From Kaiparowitsia implicata GSE-PSE-MK54-09C (lineage in GTDB: Bacteria; Cyanobacteriota; Cyanobacteriia; Elainellales; Elainellaceae), in the NCBI GenBank assembly GCA_019359435.1, contig JAHHHI010000083.1, positions 1-64,000 on the forward strand: DNA of 64,000 nt, written 5' to 3'. The notes under the pieces were generated by a model. That model was not told the origin of the DNA, did no database searches, and saw only the letters and a program-made list of their open reading frames with translations. Numbering within the stretch: position 1 is the first letter of the stretch; every line of letters begins with the position of its first letter. Made by a program: the position numbers and the translations under genes. This document shows positions 53,161 through 62,368 of the stretch, one piece after another.

Positions 53161-53646
53161 CTAGATTCGCTTCTCGTAGATGATTTCATACGGCTTGTAG
53201 TCGATTTGCTCGTAGAAGCAGCACGCGTCGGTATTGCTGGCGAGAGTGCTGATCCGCAGCTTGTTGAGGCCCAGTTGCTTGAAGTGGGTCTCTGCTGCGC
53301 GGATTAGGGCACTGCCGATGCCGTGGGTGCGATCGCCCGCCTCTACAAACAGATCTGAAATCAGACCATAGCGCTGCTCTGATGACACAATATGCAGATC
53401 GCCTGAATCGAGGTGTTCTACAAAGCAGATCAGAAAACCAAGAATGGTGCCCTCGTTCTCGGCTACCAAAATTCGCCCCTTGTGCTTGCTCACCAACTCT
53501 TCTAGGTACCCCAGGTGGGGGCTGGCGATAACGTTGCCATCGCTGCGGTTGGGGTGGAGCGATCGCTCGTAATTTTGCAGCTGTGCCATCAGCTTGACTA
53601 GGCTAGGGCGATCGAGGCCAACCGCATCGCGAATAGAATAATTCAT
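53161..53646 (-). CDS. GNAT-family N-acetyltransferase
   Basis: 161 residues. GNAT pattern: YGLISDLFVEAGDRTHGIGS (R/QxxGxG variant THGIGSALIRAAE), KLRISTLASNTDACCFYEQI (strand-helix with N-terminal LxxxxxN), and IYEKRI end. It overlaps the upstream radA by four bases (ATGA at 53643-53646), so it is translated from the same message. Functional link to RadA unknown; substrate unknown. Confidence 0.87.
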   Translation of the reverse strand: MNYSIRDAVGLDRPSLVKLMAQLQNYERSLHPNRSDGNVIASPHLGYLEELVSKHKGRILVAENEGTILGFLICFVEHLDSGDLHIVSSEQRYGLISDLFVEAGDRTHGIGSALIRAAETHFKQLGLNKLRISTLASNTDACCFYEQIDYKPYEIIYEKRI

Positions 53647-55085
53647 GATTGCGGCAAGCCCCCGATCAGCGCGGTGCCAATTGCATCCACCACTCGCGAC
53701 ACAGGAATGATATCGAGTCCTAAGTTGGTGTGATGCGCCTGGTTGGCGGGCACAATCGCTTGCTCAAACCCTAGCTTTGCCGCCTCCTTGAGCCGCAACT
53801 CTAGCTGAGAGACCGGACGCACCTGCCCGCCTAGCCCCACCTCGCCAATTAACACCAATTTGGGATTAACATAGCGATCGCGGAAGCTGGCCGCCACCGC
53901 CACCGCCACGCCCAGATCGGCTGCCGGTTCGCCGACATTAATGCCACCTGACGAAGACACATAGGCGTCGAGTTTAGATAGGGGAATGCCGACCCGCTTT
54001 TCCAGTACCGCTAGAATTTGCAGAAATCGATTGTATTCAATGCCTGTCGTTGACCGGCGGGGCGAGGGATAGCTAGTGGGACTCGCCAGCGCCTGCAACT
54101 CCACCACTAGGGGTCGGGTGCCCTCACAGGCCACGATGGTCGCCGTCCCCGGGGTGGCTTCTTCCTGATTGCCTAGAAATAACGCAGAGGGGTTTAGCAC
54201 TTCCTCTAAGCCTCGATCCACCATCTCAAACACCCCCAACTCGTGGGTCGCCCCAAACCGATTTTTTACCGACCGCAGCAGTCGATGGCTGGCAAAGCGA
54301 TCGCCCTCAAAATACAGCACCGTATCCACTAAATGCTCTAACACCTTTGGCCCGGCGATCGCCCCTTCCTTGGTCACATGCCCCACGATAAACAGCGAAA
54401 TATGCTCCCGCTTTGCCACCTGCATTAGCGCCGAGGTGCATTCTCGCACCTGAGACACCGACCCCGGAGCCGAGGTAAGTGAGGCAAAGTATAGCGCCTG
54501 AATACTGTCGATGACGGCGACCTGAGGGCGCAAGGCTTCCAATTCGTTGAGAATCGTGTCGAGATCAATCTCGGGCAACAGGTAGAGAGATTGGGGATTG
54601 GGACTAGGGGAAGGGGAATTGCCATCGGGCTCAACGCCCAGGCGCTGGGCTCGCAGCTTTACCTGTTGGCCCGACTCTTCTGCACAGACATAGAGAACCC
54701 GATACTGCTGGGCTAATCGGTTGGCAGTTTGCAGCAGCAGGGTAGATTTGCCAATGCCAGGGTCGCCGCCAATCAGCACGAGAGAGCCGGGCACAATGCC
54801 ACCCCCCAGCACCCGATCAAGCTCTCCATAGCCTGAAGACAGGCGGGCTTGGGGATGATCAGAAATTTGCTCTAGCGTCAGTGCCGCAACGGGTTGGGGA
54901 GCCGTGGCCGCGCGGGGTTTGCGGCTGCTGCCTCGAGCGATCGCCCCCACCTTGGCCGTCGCGGCAGGCTGCACCGCCTGTTCCACCAAGGCATTCCAAC
55001 TGCCACAGGCGGGACACTTACCAAAAAATTGCGGCGACGTAGCTCCGCACTCATTGCATACATAAATCGTTCGCTGCTTTGGCAT
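53643..55085 (-). CDS. radA: DNA repair protein RadA (Sms)
   Basis: 480 residues. RadA is a RecA-like, DnaB-like helicase acting in branch migration and recombination. N-terminal zinc finger YVCNECGATSPQFFGKCPAC, Walker A GGDPGIGKSTLLLQTAN (about 104-120), RadA-specific KNRFG motif (LRSVKNRFGATHELG), and a C-terminal Lon-protease-like domain (GGINVGEPAADLGVAVAVAA). An insertion near residue 155 (GNSPSPSPNPQ) is unusual but short. It heads a two-gene message with a GNAT gene. Confidence 0.96.
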   Translation of the reverse strand: MPKQRTIYVCNECGATSPQFFGKCPACGSWNALVEQAVQPAATAKVGAIARGSSRKPRAATAPQPVAALTLEQISDHPQARLSSGYGELDRVLGGGIVPGSLVLIGGDPGIGKSTLLLQTANRLAQQYRVLYVCAEESGQQVKLRAQRLGVEPDGNSPSPSPNPQSLYLLPEIDLDTILNELEALRPQVAVIDSIQALYFASLTSAPGSVSQVRECTSALMQVAKREHISLFIVGHVTKEGAIAGPKVLEHLVDTVLYFEGDRFASHRLLRSVKNRFGATHELGVFEMVDRGLEEVLNPSALFLGNQEEATPGTATIVACEGTRPLVVELQALASPTSYPSPRRSTTGIEYNRFLQILAVLEKRVGIPLSKLDAYVSSSGGINVGEPAADLGVAVAVAASFRDRYVNPKLVLIGEVGLGGQVRPVSQLELRLKEAAKLGFEQAIVPANQAHHTNLGLDIIPVSRVVDAIGTALIGGLPQS

Positions 55086-55931
55086 ATCAACTGTCGATAG
55101 GAGTCTAGCGATAGAGGTCTGGGTGTCCGATAGCTGGGTTGCGATAGCAATGCCGCCCCAGCGACTGAGAGCCTATCCAAAGCCCCTAACTTGGCTGATA
55201 AGCGATCAAGGACTTAAAACGGGTTTGACTCGATTCAATCGATCCATCGGTGTGGAATGCTGATCGAGAGAGGGCTGCAGAGATCTTGGACTAACTGGCG
55301 GTTGGGGTTAACTCAACGGCAACTCGCCCAATTGCCAGCGTCGCCCATCAAGAACAATGAATTCCGTTAACAACAATTAATAAAGAATCCGTTACACCCG
55401 GTTGCAATGACTTCACATTAGCAATGTTTAGCAATGTAACGTGCTGGCAAGCTAGCGTTGTTGAGGCGCGGTCTGCTGGGCTAGGACTCTCTGCTTGATC
55501 AAGAGGGTCTTCACAGGGCGATCGCCCCCTATGCTTTTAATTTTCTAATCCAGAGAGAAACCTTAAAAAACTCTGAAGTGTAGCTATTATAAGAAGTTCA
55601 GCATTTCCAATTGAAAGACTTAGGCTACCATCTTTAATGATAGGGTGGAAAAATTAACGATTGACAAATTGCCGCTTTAAAATTGGCCTACAAAAACTAA
55701 AGTGTTTGAACAGCCACTGTTTAATCACAGATTTTAATAGTGGCAATAGTGGTAAATCTTTGATAGCTATCATGCGCCTGTCGTTAACCACTGGCAAGCT
55801 ATCGGCAAGCCATCGGCTACTACCCCATCCGCAAGTATTTAAATTCAGTGAATACTTGACTCAGGCGCATGCCACTCGGCATGTCGTCCTTCCGGCCCAT
55901 CTCGTTATAGCGTCAAGGAGTGTTGAGGAAA
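55086..55931. other. Long spacer upstream of rpaB
   Basis: 846 bp between divergent radA and rpaB. A+T-rich in 55300-55700 with GTTAACAACAATTAATAAAG-like promoter elements. A plus-strand frame at 55661-55978 runs into rpaB in another frame and shows no family resemblance. An extended rpaB leader is likely. Confidence 0.45.
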
Positions 55932-56675
55932 TTGGAGAATCACAAAGAGAAAATTCTGGTGGTAGACGACGAGGCTAGCATTCGTCGTATCCTCGAAACC
56001 CGTCTATCCATGATTGGCTACGACGTGGTCACTGCCGCCGACGGGGAAGAAGCTCTAGAGACGTTTCGCCATGCCATTCCCGACTTAGTGGTGCTGGATG
56101 TGATGATGCCCAAGCTCGACGGCTATGGCGTATGTCAAGAGCTTCGCAAAGAATCAGATGTGCCCATCATCATGCTGACGGCGCTCGGTGATGTGGCCGA
56201 TCGAATCACTGGGTTAGAGTTGGGGGCCGATGACTACGTGGTTAAGCCCTTCTCCCCTAAAGAGCTGGAAGCCCGCATTCGCTCAGTGCTGCGTCGGGTA
56301 GACAAGGTCGGCACCACGGGCATCCCCAGCTCTGGCGTGATTCAAATCAACAGCATTCGCATTGATACGAACAAGCGCCAAGTCTACAAAGGCGACGAGC
56401 GCATTCGCCTGACAGGAATGGAGTTTAGCCTATTGGAATTGTTGGTCGGCAAATCCGGCGAGCCTTTCTCCCGGTCTGAAATTTTACAAGAGGTCTGGGG
56501 CTACACGCCTGAGCGCCATGTTGACACCCGCGTGGTCGATGTTCATATTTCTCGTCTGCGCGCCAAACTTGAAGATGATCCCAGCAATCCAGAGCTGATT
56601 CTGACCGCACGCGGTACAGGCTATCTGTTTCAGCGGATTTTGCCCCCTGGCGAAAGTGATAAAGATGTGAATTAA
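55932..56675 (+). CDS. rpaB: OmpR-type response regulator RpaB
   Basis: RpaB is an essential cyanobacterial response regulator that binds HLR1 sites and controls high-light and photosystem genes. Receiver domain: KILVVDDEASIRRILETRLS, phospho-Asp in DLVVLDVMMPKLDGYGV (about 56), LGADDYVVKPFSPKE with Lys. The C-terminal winged helix ends VDVHISRLRAKLEDDPSNPE. The TTG at 55932 gives LENHKEK... (read as Met), which matches the well-known MENxKEKILVV start, with AAGGAG 11 bases upstream. The open frame extends 4 codons to a GTG at 55920. No kinase is adjacent. Confidence 0.94.
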   Translation: MENHKEKILVVDDEASIRRILETRLSMIGYDVVTAADGEEALETFRHAIPDLVVLDVMMPKLDGYGVCQELRKESDVPIIMLTALGDVADRITGLELGADDYVVKPFSPKELEARIRSVLRRVDKVGTTGIPSSGVIQINSIRIDTNKRQVYKGDERIRLTGMEFSLLELLVGKSGEPFSRSEILQEVWGYTPERHVDTRVVDVHISRLRAKLEDDPSNPELILTARGTGYLFQRILPPGESDKDVN

Positions 56676-56776
56676 GGTCAGATTTGGGACAACTCTACGC
56701 ACCTTCGCAACCAAGGTGGCGTCAGTGGGTAGAGTCCATCTGGTAGAATTTTTGAGGTTTCTACAACTTCGATCTA

Positions 56777-57850
56777 ATGGGTTCAACTCGGGCACGGATC
56801 GCGGTCGATGCGATGGGTGGGGATAATGCCCCCGCTGAAATTGTTGCAGGAGCGCTGCGAGCGCAAGAGGAGTTAGGCGTTAAGGTGTTGCTCGTGGGTG
56901 ATCCAGAGCAGATCAACGCCTCGCTAACGCATCACCATTCCTCTGCAGAGATAGAAATTGTCTCGGCAGAAGGTGTGGTGGAAATGCATGAAGAACCACT
57001 GACTGGTATTCGTCGTAAGCCAAAGGCATCCATCAATGTGGCGATGGACTTGGTGAAACAAGGGCGGGCCGATGCAGTGGTGTCTGCAGGGCATTCGGGT
57101 GCGGCGATGGCGGCAGCTTTGCTGCGGCTGGGCCGACTGTCGGGCATTGACCGTCCGGCGATTGGGGCGGTGCTGCCCACCATGATGTCAAAACCAGTGC
57201 TGATTCTAGATGTGGGAGCAAATGTGGACTGTCGCCCTAAATTCTTAGAGCAGTTTGCTGTCATGGGAACCGTGTATTCCCGCTATGTGTTGGGTATTTC
57301 GGAGCCCAAGGTGGGGCTATTGAATATTGGCGAAGAGGCGTCAAAGGGGAACGATTTGGCGGTGCGTACGCATCAGATGCTGCACGATAATCCCAACATT
57401 CCATTTGTTGGTAATGCTGAGGGGCGAGATGTGCTGTCGGGTGAGTTTGATGTCGTGGTGTGCGACGGGTTTGTGGGCAATGTGCTGCTCAAGTTTGCCG
57501 AAGCCATTGGCGAGGTGATGCTGCAAATTATGCGCGAAGAGCTGCCGCAGGGGTTCAACGGCAAGTTGGGCACAGCGATTCTTAAGCCTAATTTGCGACG
57601 CATTAAGCAGCGGGTTGATCATGCTGAGCATGGCGGGGCGTTGCTGCTTGGGGTGGCGGGTATTTGCATCATCAGCCACGGCAGTTCTCAGGCTCCGTCT
57701 ATTTTCAATGCCATTCGCATGGCAAAGGAGGCCGTAGATCATCAGGTGCTAGAGCGCATTCGCTCTCAGTTTGAGCATCCTAAATCTGCGTTAGCGTCGG
57801 AACAGTTGCCGCTGTCGCGCACGAGTGATAATTCAGAGAGTATTGAATAA
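56777..57850 (+). CDS. plsX: Phosphate acyltransferase PlsX
   Basis: 357 residues. PlsX makes acyl-phosphate from acyl-ACP, the donor for the first acylation of glycerol-3-phosphate. Key blocks: RIAVDAMGGDNAPAEIVAGAL at the N-terminus, ADAVVSAGHSGAAMAAALL, LDVGANVDCRPKFLEQFAVM and LNIGEEASKGNDLAV. The TAA overlaps the ATG of fabH by one base. First gene of the cluster plsX-fabH-fabD-plsC. Confidence 0.96.
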   Translation: MGSTRARIAVDAMGGDNAPAEIVAGALRAQEELGVKVLLVGDPEQINASLTHHHSSAEIEIVSAEGVVEMHEEPLTGIRRKPKASINVAMDLVKQGRADAVVSAGHSGAAMAAALLRLGRLSGIDRPAIGAVLPTMMSKPVLILDVGANVDCRPKFLEQFAVMGTVYSRYVLGISEPKVGLLNIGEEASKGNDLAVRTHQMLHDNPNIPFVGNAEGRDVLSGEFDVVVCDGFVGNVLLKFAEAIGEVMLQIMREELPQGFNGKLGTAILKPNLRRIKQRVDHAEHGGALLLGVAGICIISHGSSQAPSIFNAIRMAKEAVDHQVLERIRSQFEHPKSALASEQLPLSRTSDNSESIE

Positions 57851-58851
57851 TGCTGCACGATGTTGGCGCAGGGGTAGCCGTAGTGGGCTGTGGCTCTGCC
57901 GTTCCTGCTGTTGCGTTGGACAATGACGGTCTGAGCCGCGTTGTCGAAACGTCAGATGAGTGGATTGCTAGCCGCACAGGGATTCGCGAACGCCGGATCG
58001 CTTCGGGAGATGAGTGTCTGCGATCGCTCGCCACAACGGCTTGCCAAAACGCCCTAGAAATGGCTGGGGTAGATGCTGCGGATGTGGATCTGATTTTGCT
58101 GGCTACGTCTACGCCGGATGATTTATTTGGCACGGCGGGTCAGGTACAGTTTGCGCTGGGCGCAACCAAGGCAGTGGCCTTTGACCTAACGGCGGCCTGC
58201 TCGGGGTTTGTGTTTGGACTGGTGACGGCTGCGCAGTTCATTCGCACGGGAGCCTATCGAACGGTGCTGCTGATTGGGGCGGATGTGCTGTCGCGCTGGA
58301 CGGATTGGGGCGATCGCCGCACCTGCATCTTGTTTGGCGATGGGGCCGGGGCCGTCGTGCTGCAGGCTACGGCAGAGGGCGATCGCCTCTTGGGGTTTGA
58401 ACTGCACAGCGACGGCAGCCTCAGTGGGTCGCTTAATCTGGCCTTTGCTGGGCAGGCTCGTCCGTTGACGGATGAAACCACCGTGACTCAGGGCACGTTT
58501 CAGCCCATCACCATGAACGGGCAAGAAATCTACCGCTTTGCCGTCAAGCGAGTACCTGAGGTGATTGAAAAGGCATTATTCCGTGCCGATATTGGGGTTG
58601 AGCAGGTGGACTGGCTGCTGTTGCACCAGGCGAATCAACGCATTTTGGATGCGGTGGGCGATCGCCTGGGCATTCCCCGAGACAAAATCATCAGCAATAT
58701 GGCCACCTACGGCAACACATCCGCCGCCTCCATTCCCTTGGCATTAGATCAGTGGGTTCGCAGCGGCCAGATCAAGCCCGGTGATACCATTGCCTCCGCA
58801 GGCTTTGGTGCAGGGCTGACTTGGGGTGCCGCAATTTTTCAGTGGAAGTAG
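57850..58851 (+). CDS. fabH: Beta-ketoacyl-ACP synthase III
   Basis: 333 residues. FabH condenses acetyl-CoA with malonyl-ACP to start fatty acid chains. Catalytic triad visible: Cys in AFDLTAACSGFVFGLV (about 115), His in DWLLLHQANQRILDAV (about 258), Asn in SNMATYGNTSAASIPLAL (about 288). SRTGIRERR near residue 41 is a CoA/ACP-site motif. Starts at ATG 57850, directly coupled to plsX (TAATG). Confidence 0.96.
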   Translation: MLHDVGAGVAVVGCGSAVPAVALDNDGLSRVVETSDEWIASRTGIRERRIASGDECLRSLATTACQNALEMAGVDAADVDLILLATSTPDDLFGTAGQVQFALGATKAVAFDLTAACSGFVFGLVTAAQFIRTGAYRTVLLIGADVLSRWTDWGDRRTCILFGDGAGAVVLQATAEGDRLLGFELHSDGSLSGSLNLAFAGQARPLTDETTVTQGTFQPITMNGQEIYRFAVKRVPEVIEKALFRADIGVEQVDWLLLHQANQRILDAVGDRLGIPRDKIISNMATYGNTSAASIPLALDQWVRSGQIKPGDTIASAGFGAGLTWGAAIFQWK

Positions 58852-59064
58852 GCGTTGGGAATCGGCACGCGGGACAGAGGGATGTCAGGTCATACTTGAC
58901 CCTGTCATTACTGGGTGCAACTGGGTGGGCAATACGCTGCAGCACCTAGAATTTGTGGGCGAATAGATGGGTGACGAAGTATTTTCCTGGGACTGTTCTT
59001 CGAGGCGGTTAAAGAGTTCCTGGCCTCTAATTCCCCGAGCTTAACCCCTCATACGTAAGGATGA

Positions 59065-59961
59065 ATGAGCATGACGAAAACCGCATGGGTGTTTCCGGGA
59101 CAGGGGTCTCAAGCTGTAGGAATGGGCGCAGATTTGGTCGATTTGCCAGGGGCGATCGCCAAATTTGAGAGTGCAGCGGCTGTTCTAGGCTGGTCGGTTC
59201 CAGCAATTTGCCAGAATGACGATGATAAAGTGTCGCGAACGCTTTACACTCAACCCTGCCTGTATGTGATCGAAAGCATTTTGGTCGATGCCTTGCAGCA
59301 GCGGGGGCATCATCCGGCGCTTGTCGCAGGGCATAGCCTGGGTGAGTATGTAGCGCTCTATGCGGCAGGCGTATTTGAGTTTGAAGCAGGGCTGCAGCTG
59401 GTGCAGCGCCGCGCTGAGCTGATGGATGCGGCCTCGGAAGGGATGATGGCCGCGCTGATTGGCTTTGATCCTGAGCAGCTAGAGGCCGCGTTGGCAGCCA
59501 CACCAGATGCCGTGTTGGCAAACGATAACAATGCTGGACAGGTGGTGATTTCAGGGACGCCCTCAGCGATAGAAGCGGTGATGGGCATTGTCAAAACGAA
59601 GCGGGCGGTGAAGCTCAACGTCAGCGGAGCGTTTCACTCGCCGCTTATGGCCGCTGCCGCCGCAGAGTTTGAGACAGTACTAAACGCAACGCCGTTTCAG
59701 GCTGCGACGGTGCCTGTGTTGTCGAACGTAGACCCGACGCCGTCGATAGAAGCGGACGTGCTAAAGACGCGACTGGCACAGCAGATGACGGGGTCGGTGC
59801 GGTGGCGCGAAATTTCTCTGCATCTGGCCGAAGCCGGGGTTAAGCAGGTGATGGAAGTGGGCCCCGGCAAGGTGCTAACGGGTTTGGTCAAGCGCACCTG
59901 TCCCGGCATGGCGCTAGAGAATATTGGGGCGATCGCCGATCTAGATCGGCTGAGTGTGTAG
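59065..59961 (+). CDS. fabD: Malonyl-CoA:ACP transacylase
   Basis: 298 residues. FabD moves malonyl from CoA to ACP. N-terminal WVFPGQGSQAVGMG, catalytic Ser in VAGHSLGEYVALYAAG (about 96), Arg in LVQRRAELM, and the His in VSGAFHSPLM (about 205). GXGKVLTGLVKR near the end (MEVGPGKVLTGL). A 213-bp gap precedes it after fabH; plsC follows after 5 bp. Confidence 0.95.
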   Translation: MSMTKTAWVFPGQGSQAVGMGADLVDLPGAIAKFESAAAVLGWSVPAICQNDDDKVSRTLYTQPCLYVIESILVDALQQRGHHPALVAGHSLGEYVALYAAGVFEFEAGLQLVQRRAELMDAASEGMMAALIGFDPEQLEAALAATPDAVLANDNNAGQVVISGTPSAIEAVMGIVKTKRAVKLNVSGAFHSPLMAAAAAEFETVLNATPFQAATVPVLSNVDPTPSIEADVLKTRLAQQMTGSVRWREISLHLAEAGVKQVMEVGPGKVLTGLVKRTCPGMALENIGAIADLDRLSV

Positions 59962-59966
59962 CGGCC

Positions 59967-60617
59967 ATGACCCTGACTCTAAACCGCCGTCGCGAACCCC
60001 TCACTAGCCTGGCGCTGTATCACCTGTTTAAGTGGTCGGCGGTCGCGCCAGCGCTGCGATTTTACTTTCGGGGGCGAGTGCATGGGTTGGATCAGGTGCC
60101 TCAAGCAGGGCCGCTGATTGTAGTGGCTAACCACGCCAGCGACTTTGACCCGCCGCTGCTGTCGGCCTGTATGCGCCGCCCAGTCTCCTACATGGCAAAA
60201 GAAGAGCTGTTCCGGGTGCCGGTGCTGAGCCAAGCCATTCGCCTTTACGGAGCCTATCCCGTAAAACGTGCCGCTGCCGACCGGAGCGCCATTCGGGCTG
60301 CGATTCATCAGTTGCAGCAGGGGTGGGCCGTGGGCATTTTTCTGTCGGGAACGCGCACACCCGATGGCAGAATTCCCAATCCCAAACTGGGCGCGGCAAT
60401 GATTGCGGCCAAGGTTCAGGCCCCGCTGCTGCCCGTAAGCCTGTGGGGCACCCAGCACATCCTGCCGCGGGGTTCGCGGTTTCCCCAGCCTGCTCCCATC
60501 ACGGTACGAATTGGCGCGGCGATCGCCCCTCCCCCCTCCTCTAGCCGAGTTCACCTCGAAGCGACGACGCAGCAGTGTGTGGATGCAATCCACGCCCTGC
60601 ATGACCTAGGGCGCTAG
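59967..60617 (+). CDS. plsC: 1-acyl-sn-glycerol-3-phosphate acyltransferase (PlsC family)
   Basis: 216 residues. Transfers the second acyl group to make phosphatidic acid. Motif I HX4D in VVANHASDFDPPLLSAC; motif III appears as FLSGTRTPDGR in place of the usual FPEGTR, a variant I recall as common in cyanobacteria. GAAMIAAKVQAPLLPVSLWG is motif IV-like. It lacks strong membrane helices. Directly downstream of fabD and probably co-transcribed. Confidence 0.93.
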   Translation: MTLTLNRRREPLTSLALYHLFKWSAVAPALRFYFRGRVHGLDQVPQAGPLIVVANHASDFDPPLLSACMRRPVSYMAKEELFRVPVLSQAIRLYGAYPVKRAAADRSAIRAAIHQLQQGWAVGIFLSGTRTPDGRIPNPKLGAAMIAAKVQAPLLPVSLWGTQHILPRGSRFPQPAPITVRIGAAIAPPPSSSRVHLEATTQQCVDAIHALHDLGR

Positions 60618-60824
60618 CCGTGAGGGACTGCCCCTCCTACCCGGCCTGACGCAGTTGGACGAAGTGCGCAAGTCCTGCCTAGGAAAGACAGGGGAATGGG
60701 GTCACCGCGTTAAAATTCGATAGGGAAAATCAGCAGCCAGAGAATCTAGATACTATGCCCTGAGCACCCCGGTATGGCTCGAGCAGGCGTAATGAACGTG
60801 ACGGTTATAGGAGAACGCACAGAC

Positions 60825-61124
60825 ATGAATGATTTGAGCGCTGAGCTAGCAGGGCGGATGGGGGAAGCAGCATGGGAGTGGCTGATGCCCCATGTTGACC
60901 GCGATGCGCTAATTGTGGTGTCTGCTGAGCTAGATTTGCTAGAGGTGGGCGTGGCGATCGCCAATGACGATGTAGCCCATGTGCAGCCGTGGATTGACCA
61001 AAAGCTGATTCAAAAGCCCTCGCCCGATCAAATCAAAGCGTGGACTGCGGCCTCTAACCAGCGCTTCAACGCGCTGATCTTGCAGCCCTATGTGCTCATG
61101 CAAGAGATTCCCTCAGATCAATAG
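60825..61124 (+). CDS. DUF2288 family protein
   Basis: 99 residues from ATG 60825 (MNDLSAELAGRMGEAAWEWL), with GGAG upstream. The conserved block VVSAELDLLEVGVAIANDDV and WIDQKLIQKPSPDQIKAW is DUF2288, a small protein family of cyanobacteria and proteobacteria without known function. A further 17 codons upstream are open but unlikely. It is convergent with the metallophosphoesterase gene, 15 bp apart. Confidence 0.85.
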   Translation: MNDLSAELAGRMGEAAWEWLMPHVDRDALIVVSAELDLLEVGVAIANDDVAHVQPWIDQKLIQKPSPDQIKAWTAASNQRFNALILQPYVLMQEIPSDQ

Positions 61125-61139
61125 CTCGGTCAAAAAGCG

Positions 61140-61973
61140 CTAAGCCGGATGCAGCGTCAGCACCGTTACCTCTGGCGGACAGCGAAACCGACCCGGCGGA
61201 TAGGTGCCCAATCCCCGATTCACATACAGCTGGTTTGAGCCAACGCGGTGCAGCCCCTGGGCCCATTCCCAATGGCGCACAATCTTGTAGCACTGCTGGC
61301 GCATGTAGGGCATCCACTGGCGTATCGGCTTAGGCAGTTTTTCTGCCGTGCCAAAGTAAGCCGCAAACGGATTCCCCAACGCGGGCAGATCCATCTGTCC
61401 ACCGTGGGTGTGTCCTGAGAGCTGCAAATCCACTCGCCAGGGTGCCAAGATTTCAGCACTGTCAGGATTATGGGATAGCACGAGACGCGGCACAGCCGGA
61501 TCAAGCTGCCCAAAGACGCGCTCGGGATGAAACTCCCGCGACCAAAAATCGGCCATGCCCACCACGGGAAAGGGCTCTCCCAATGGATAGGCAATCTCGT
61601 TCCACAACACCTGAACGCCCGCCTGGGTTAGGGCTGCGGTGATTGTGTCTTTGGCAGTGGGCTGGGCATAATCGTGGTTGCCCAATACGGCGACTGTTTT
61701 ATGCTGACGAGTGATGCCTCGCAGCGCCTCTGCCAGCGCCCAAATGGGCTGAGGATCGTCTGTAACAAAATCGCCTGTCAGCGCGACCAAGTGGGGATTG
61801 GCGTGGGTGCAGGCGGCGATCGCCCCTTCTAACATCGCGTTTGACAACCGCAGGCCATCATAATGAAAATCTGAAAGCTGGACGATGCGCGTGCCGCTGA
61901 GAGCCATAGGCAGATCCACAATGCGGATTTCGACCTGCTCGACCTGTAAATCGCCTGTAAGAAGTCTATGCAT
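61140..61973 (-). CDS. Calcineurin-like metallophosphoesterase
   Basis: 277 residues with all five motifs of the family: IVQLSDFHYDG (DxH), LVALTGDFVTDD (GDxx), VAVLGNHDYAQP (GNHD), VLSHNPDSAEIL (H), and LQLSGHTHGGQMDLP (GHTH). These residues bind two metals. It resembles YkuE/YaeI-type phosphodiesterases, some of which act on UDP-2,3-diacylglucosamine or phospholipids. The N-terminal membrane segment seen in some relatives is absent. ATG at 61973. Confidence 0.92.
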   Translation of the reverse strand: MHRLLTGDLQVEQVEIRIVDLPMALSGTRIVQLSDFHYDGLRLSNAMLEGAIAACTHANPHLVALTGDFVTDDPQPIWALAEALRGITRQHKTVAVLGNHDYAQPTAKDTITAALTQAGVQVLWNEIAYPLGEPFPVVGMADFWSREFHPERVFGQLDPAVPRLVLSHNPDSAEILAPWRVDLQLSGHTHGGQMDLPALGNPFAAYFGTAEKLPKPIRQWMPYMRQQCYKIVRHWEWAQGLHRVGSNQLYVNRGLGTYPPGRFRCPPEVTVLTLHPA

Positions 61974-62368
61974 AGAGGGAGCGATGTAAGGAAGGTCTAA
62001 AGCTATTTCTCAAAAAAACGTCCCTGCATTGGGTGAACAGCCGTAATGCCTTCGGCTTGGCTGAGCCAATACCCCTACGGTATCACTGCTGACGTGGGAT
62101 TTTTTATGGCAGAAATCACCGAACGAAATCGTGATTGGGTGGAGCAAGAGGATGCCTTCCTCCCGTTCCTGCTCTGCATGCCACTATTCGACATCAGGAT
62201 TGGGGAGTGGAGCCATTGCGAATGGCAGGTTTAATCTTACACGGGTCTCACACTGGGAGGTTAACCGCAAGAGTTGGGGTTCCCCATAGAAGCGCTAAAG
62301 CTCTGACACCCGTATTATTAGGGTCGGTGATGTTCACAGGGCGCCCCAAGGGCAAGGGCGAAAACGGG
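61974..62368. other. Divergent spacer
   Basis: 395 bp. A short plus-strand frame (62046-62234) and the upstream extension of the next gene both lack coding character. GCCTTCGGCTTGGCTGAGCC near 62048-62067 is a small palindromic repeat. Confidence 0.4.

Noticed and set aside
55661-55978. A 105-codon frame upstream of rpaB
   Set aside because: Runs into rpaB in a different frame and reads the conserved start of rpaB as SQRENSGGRRRG; composition not protein-like.
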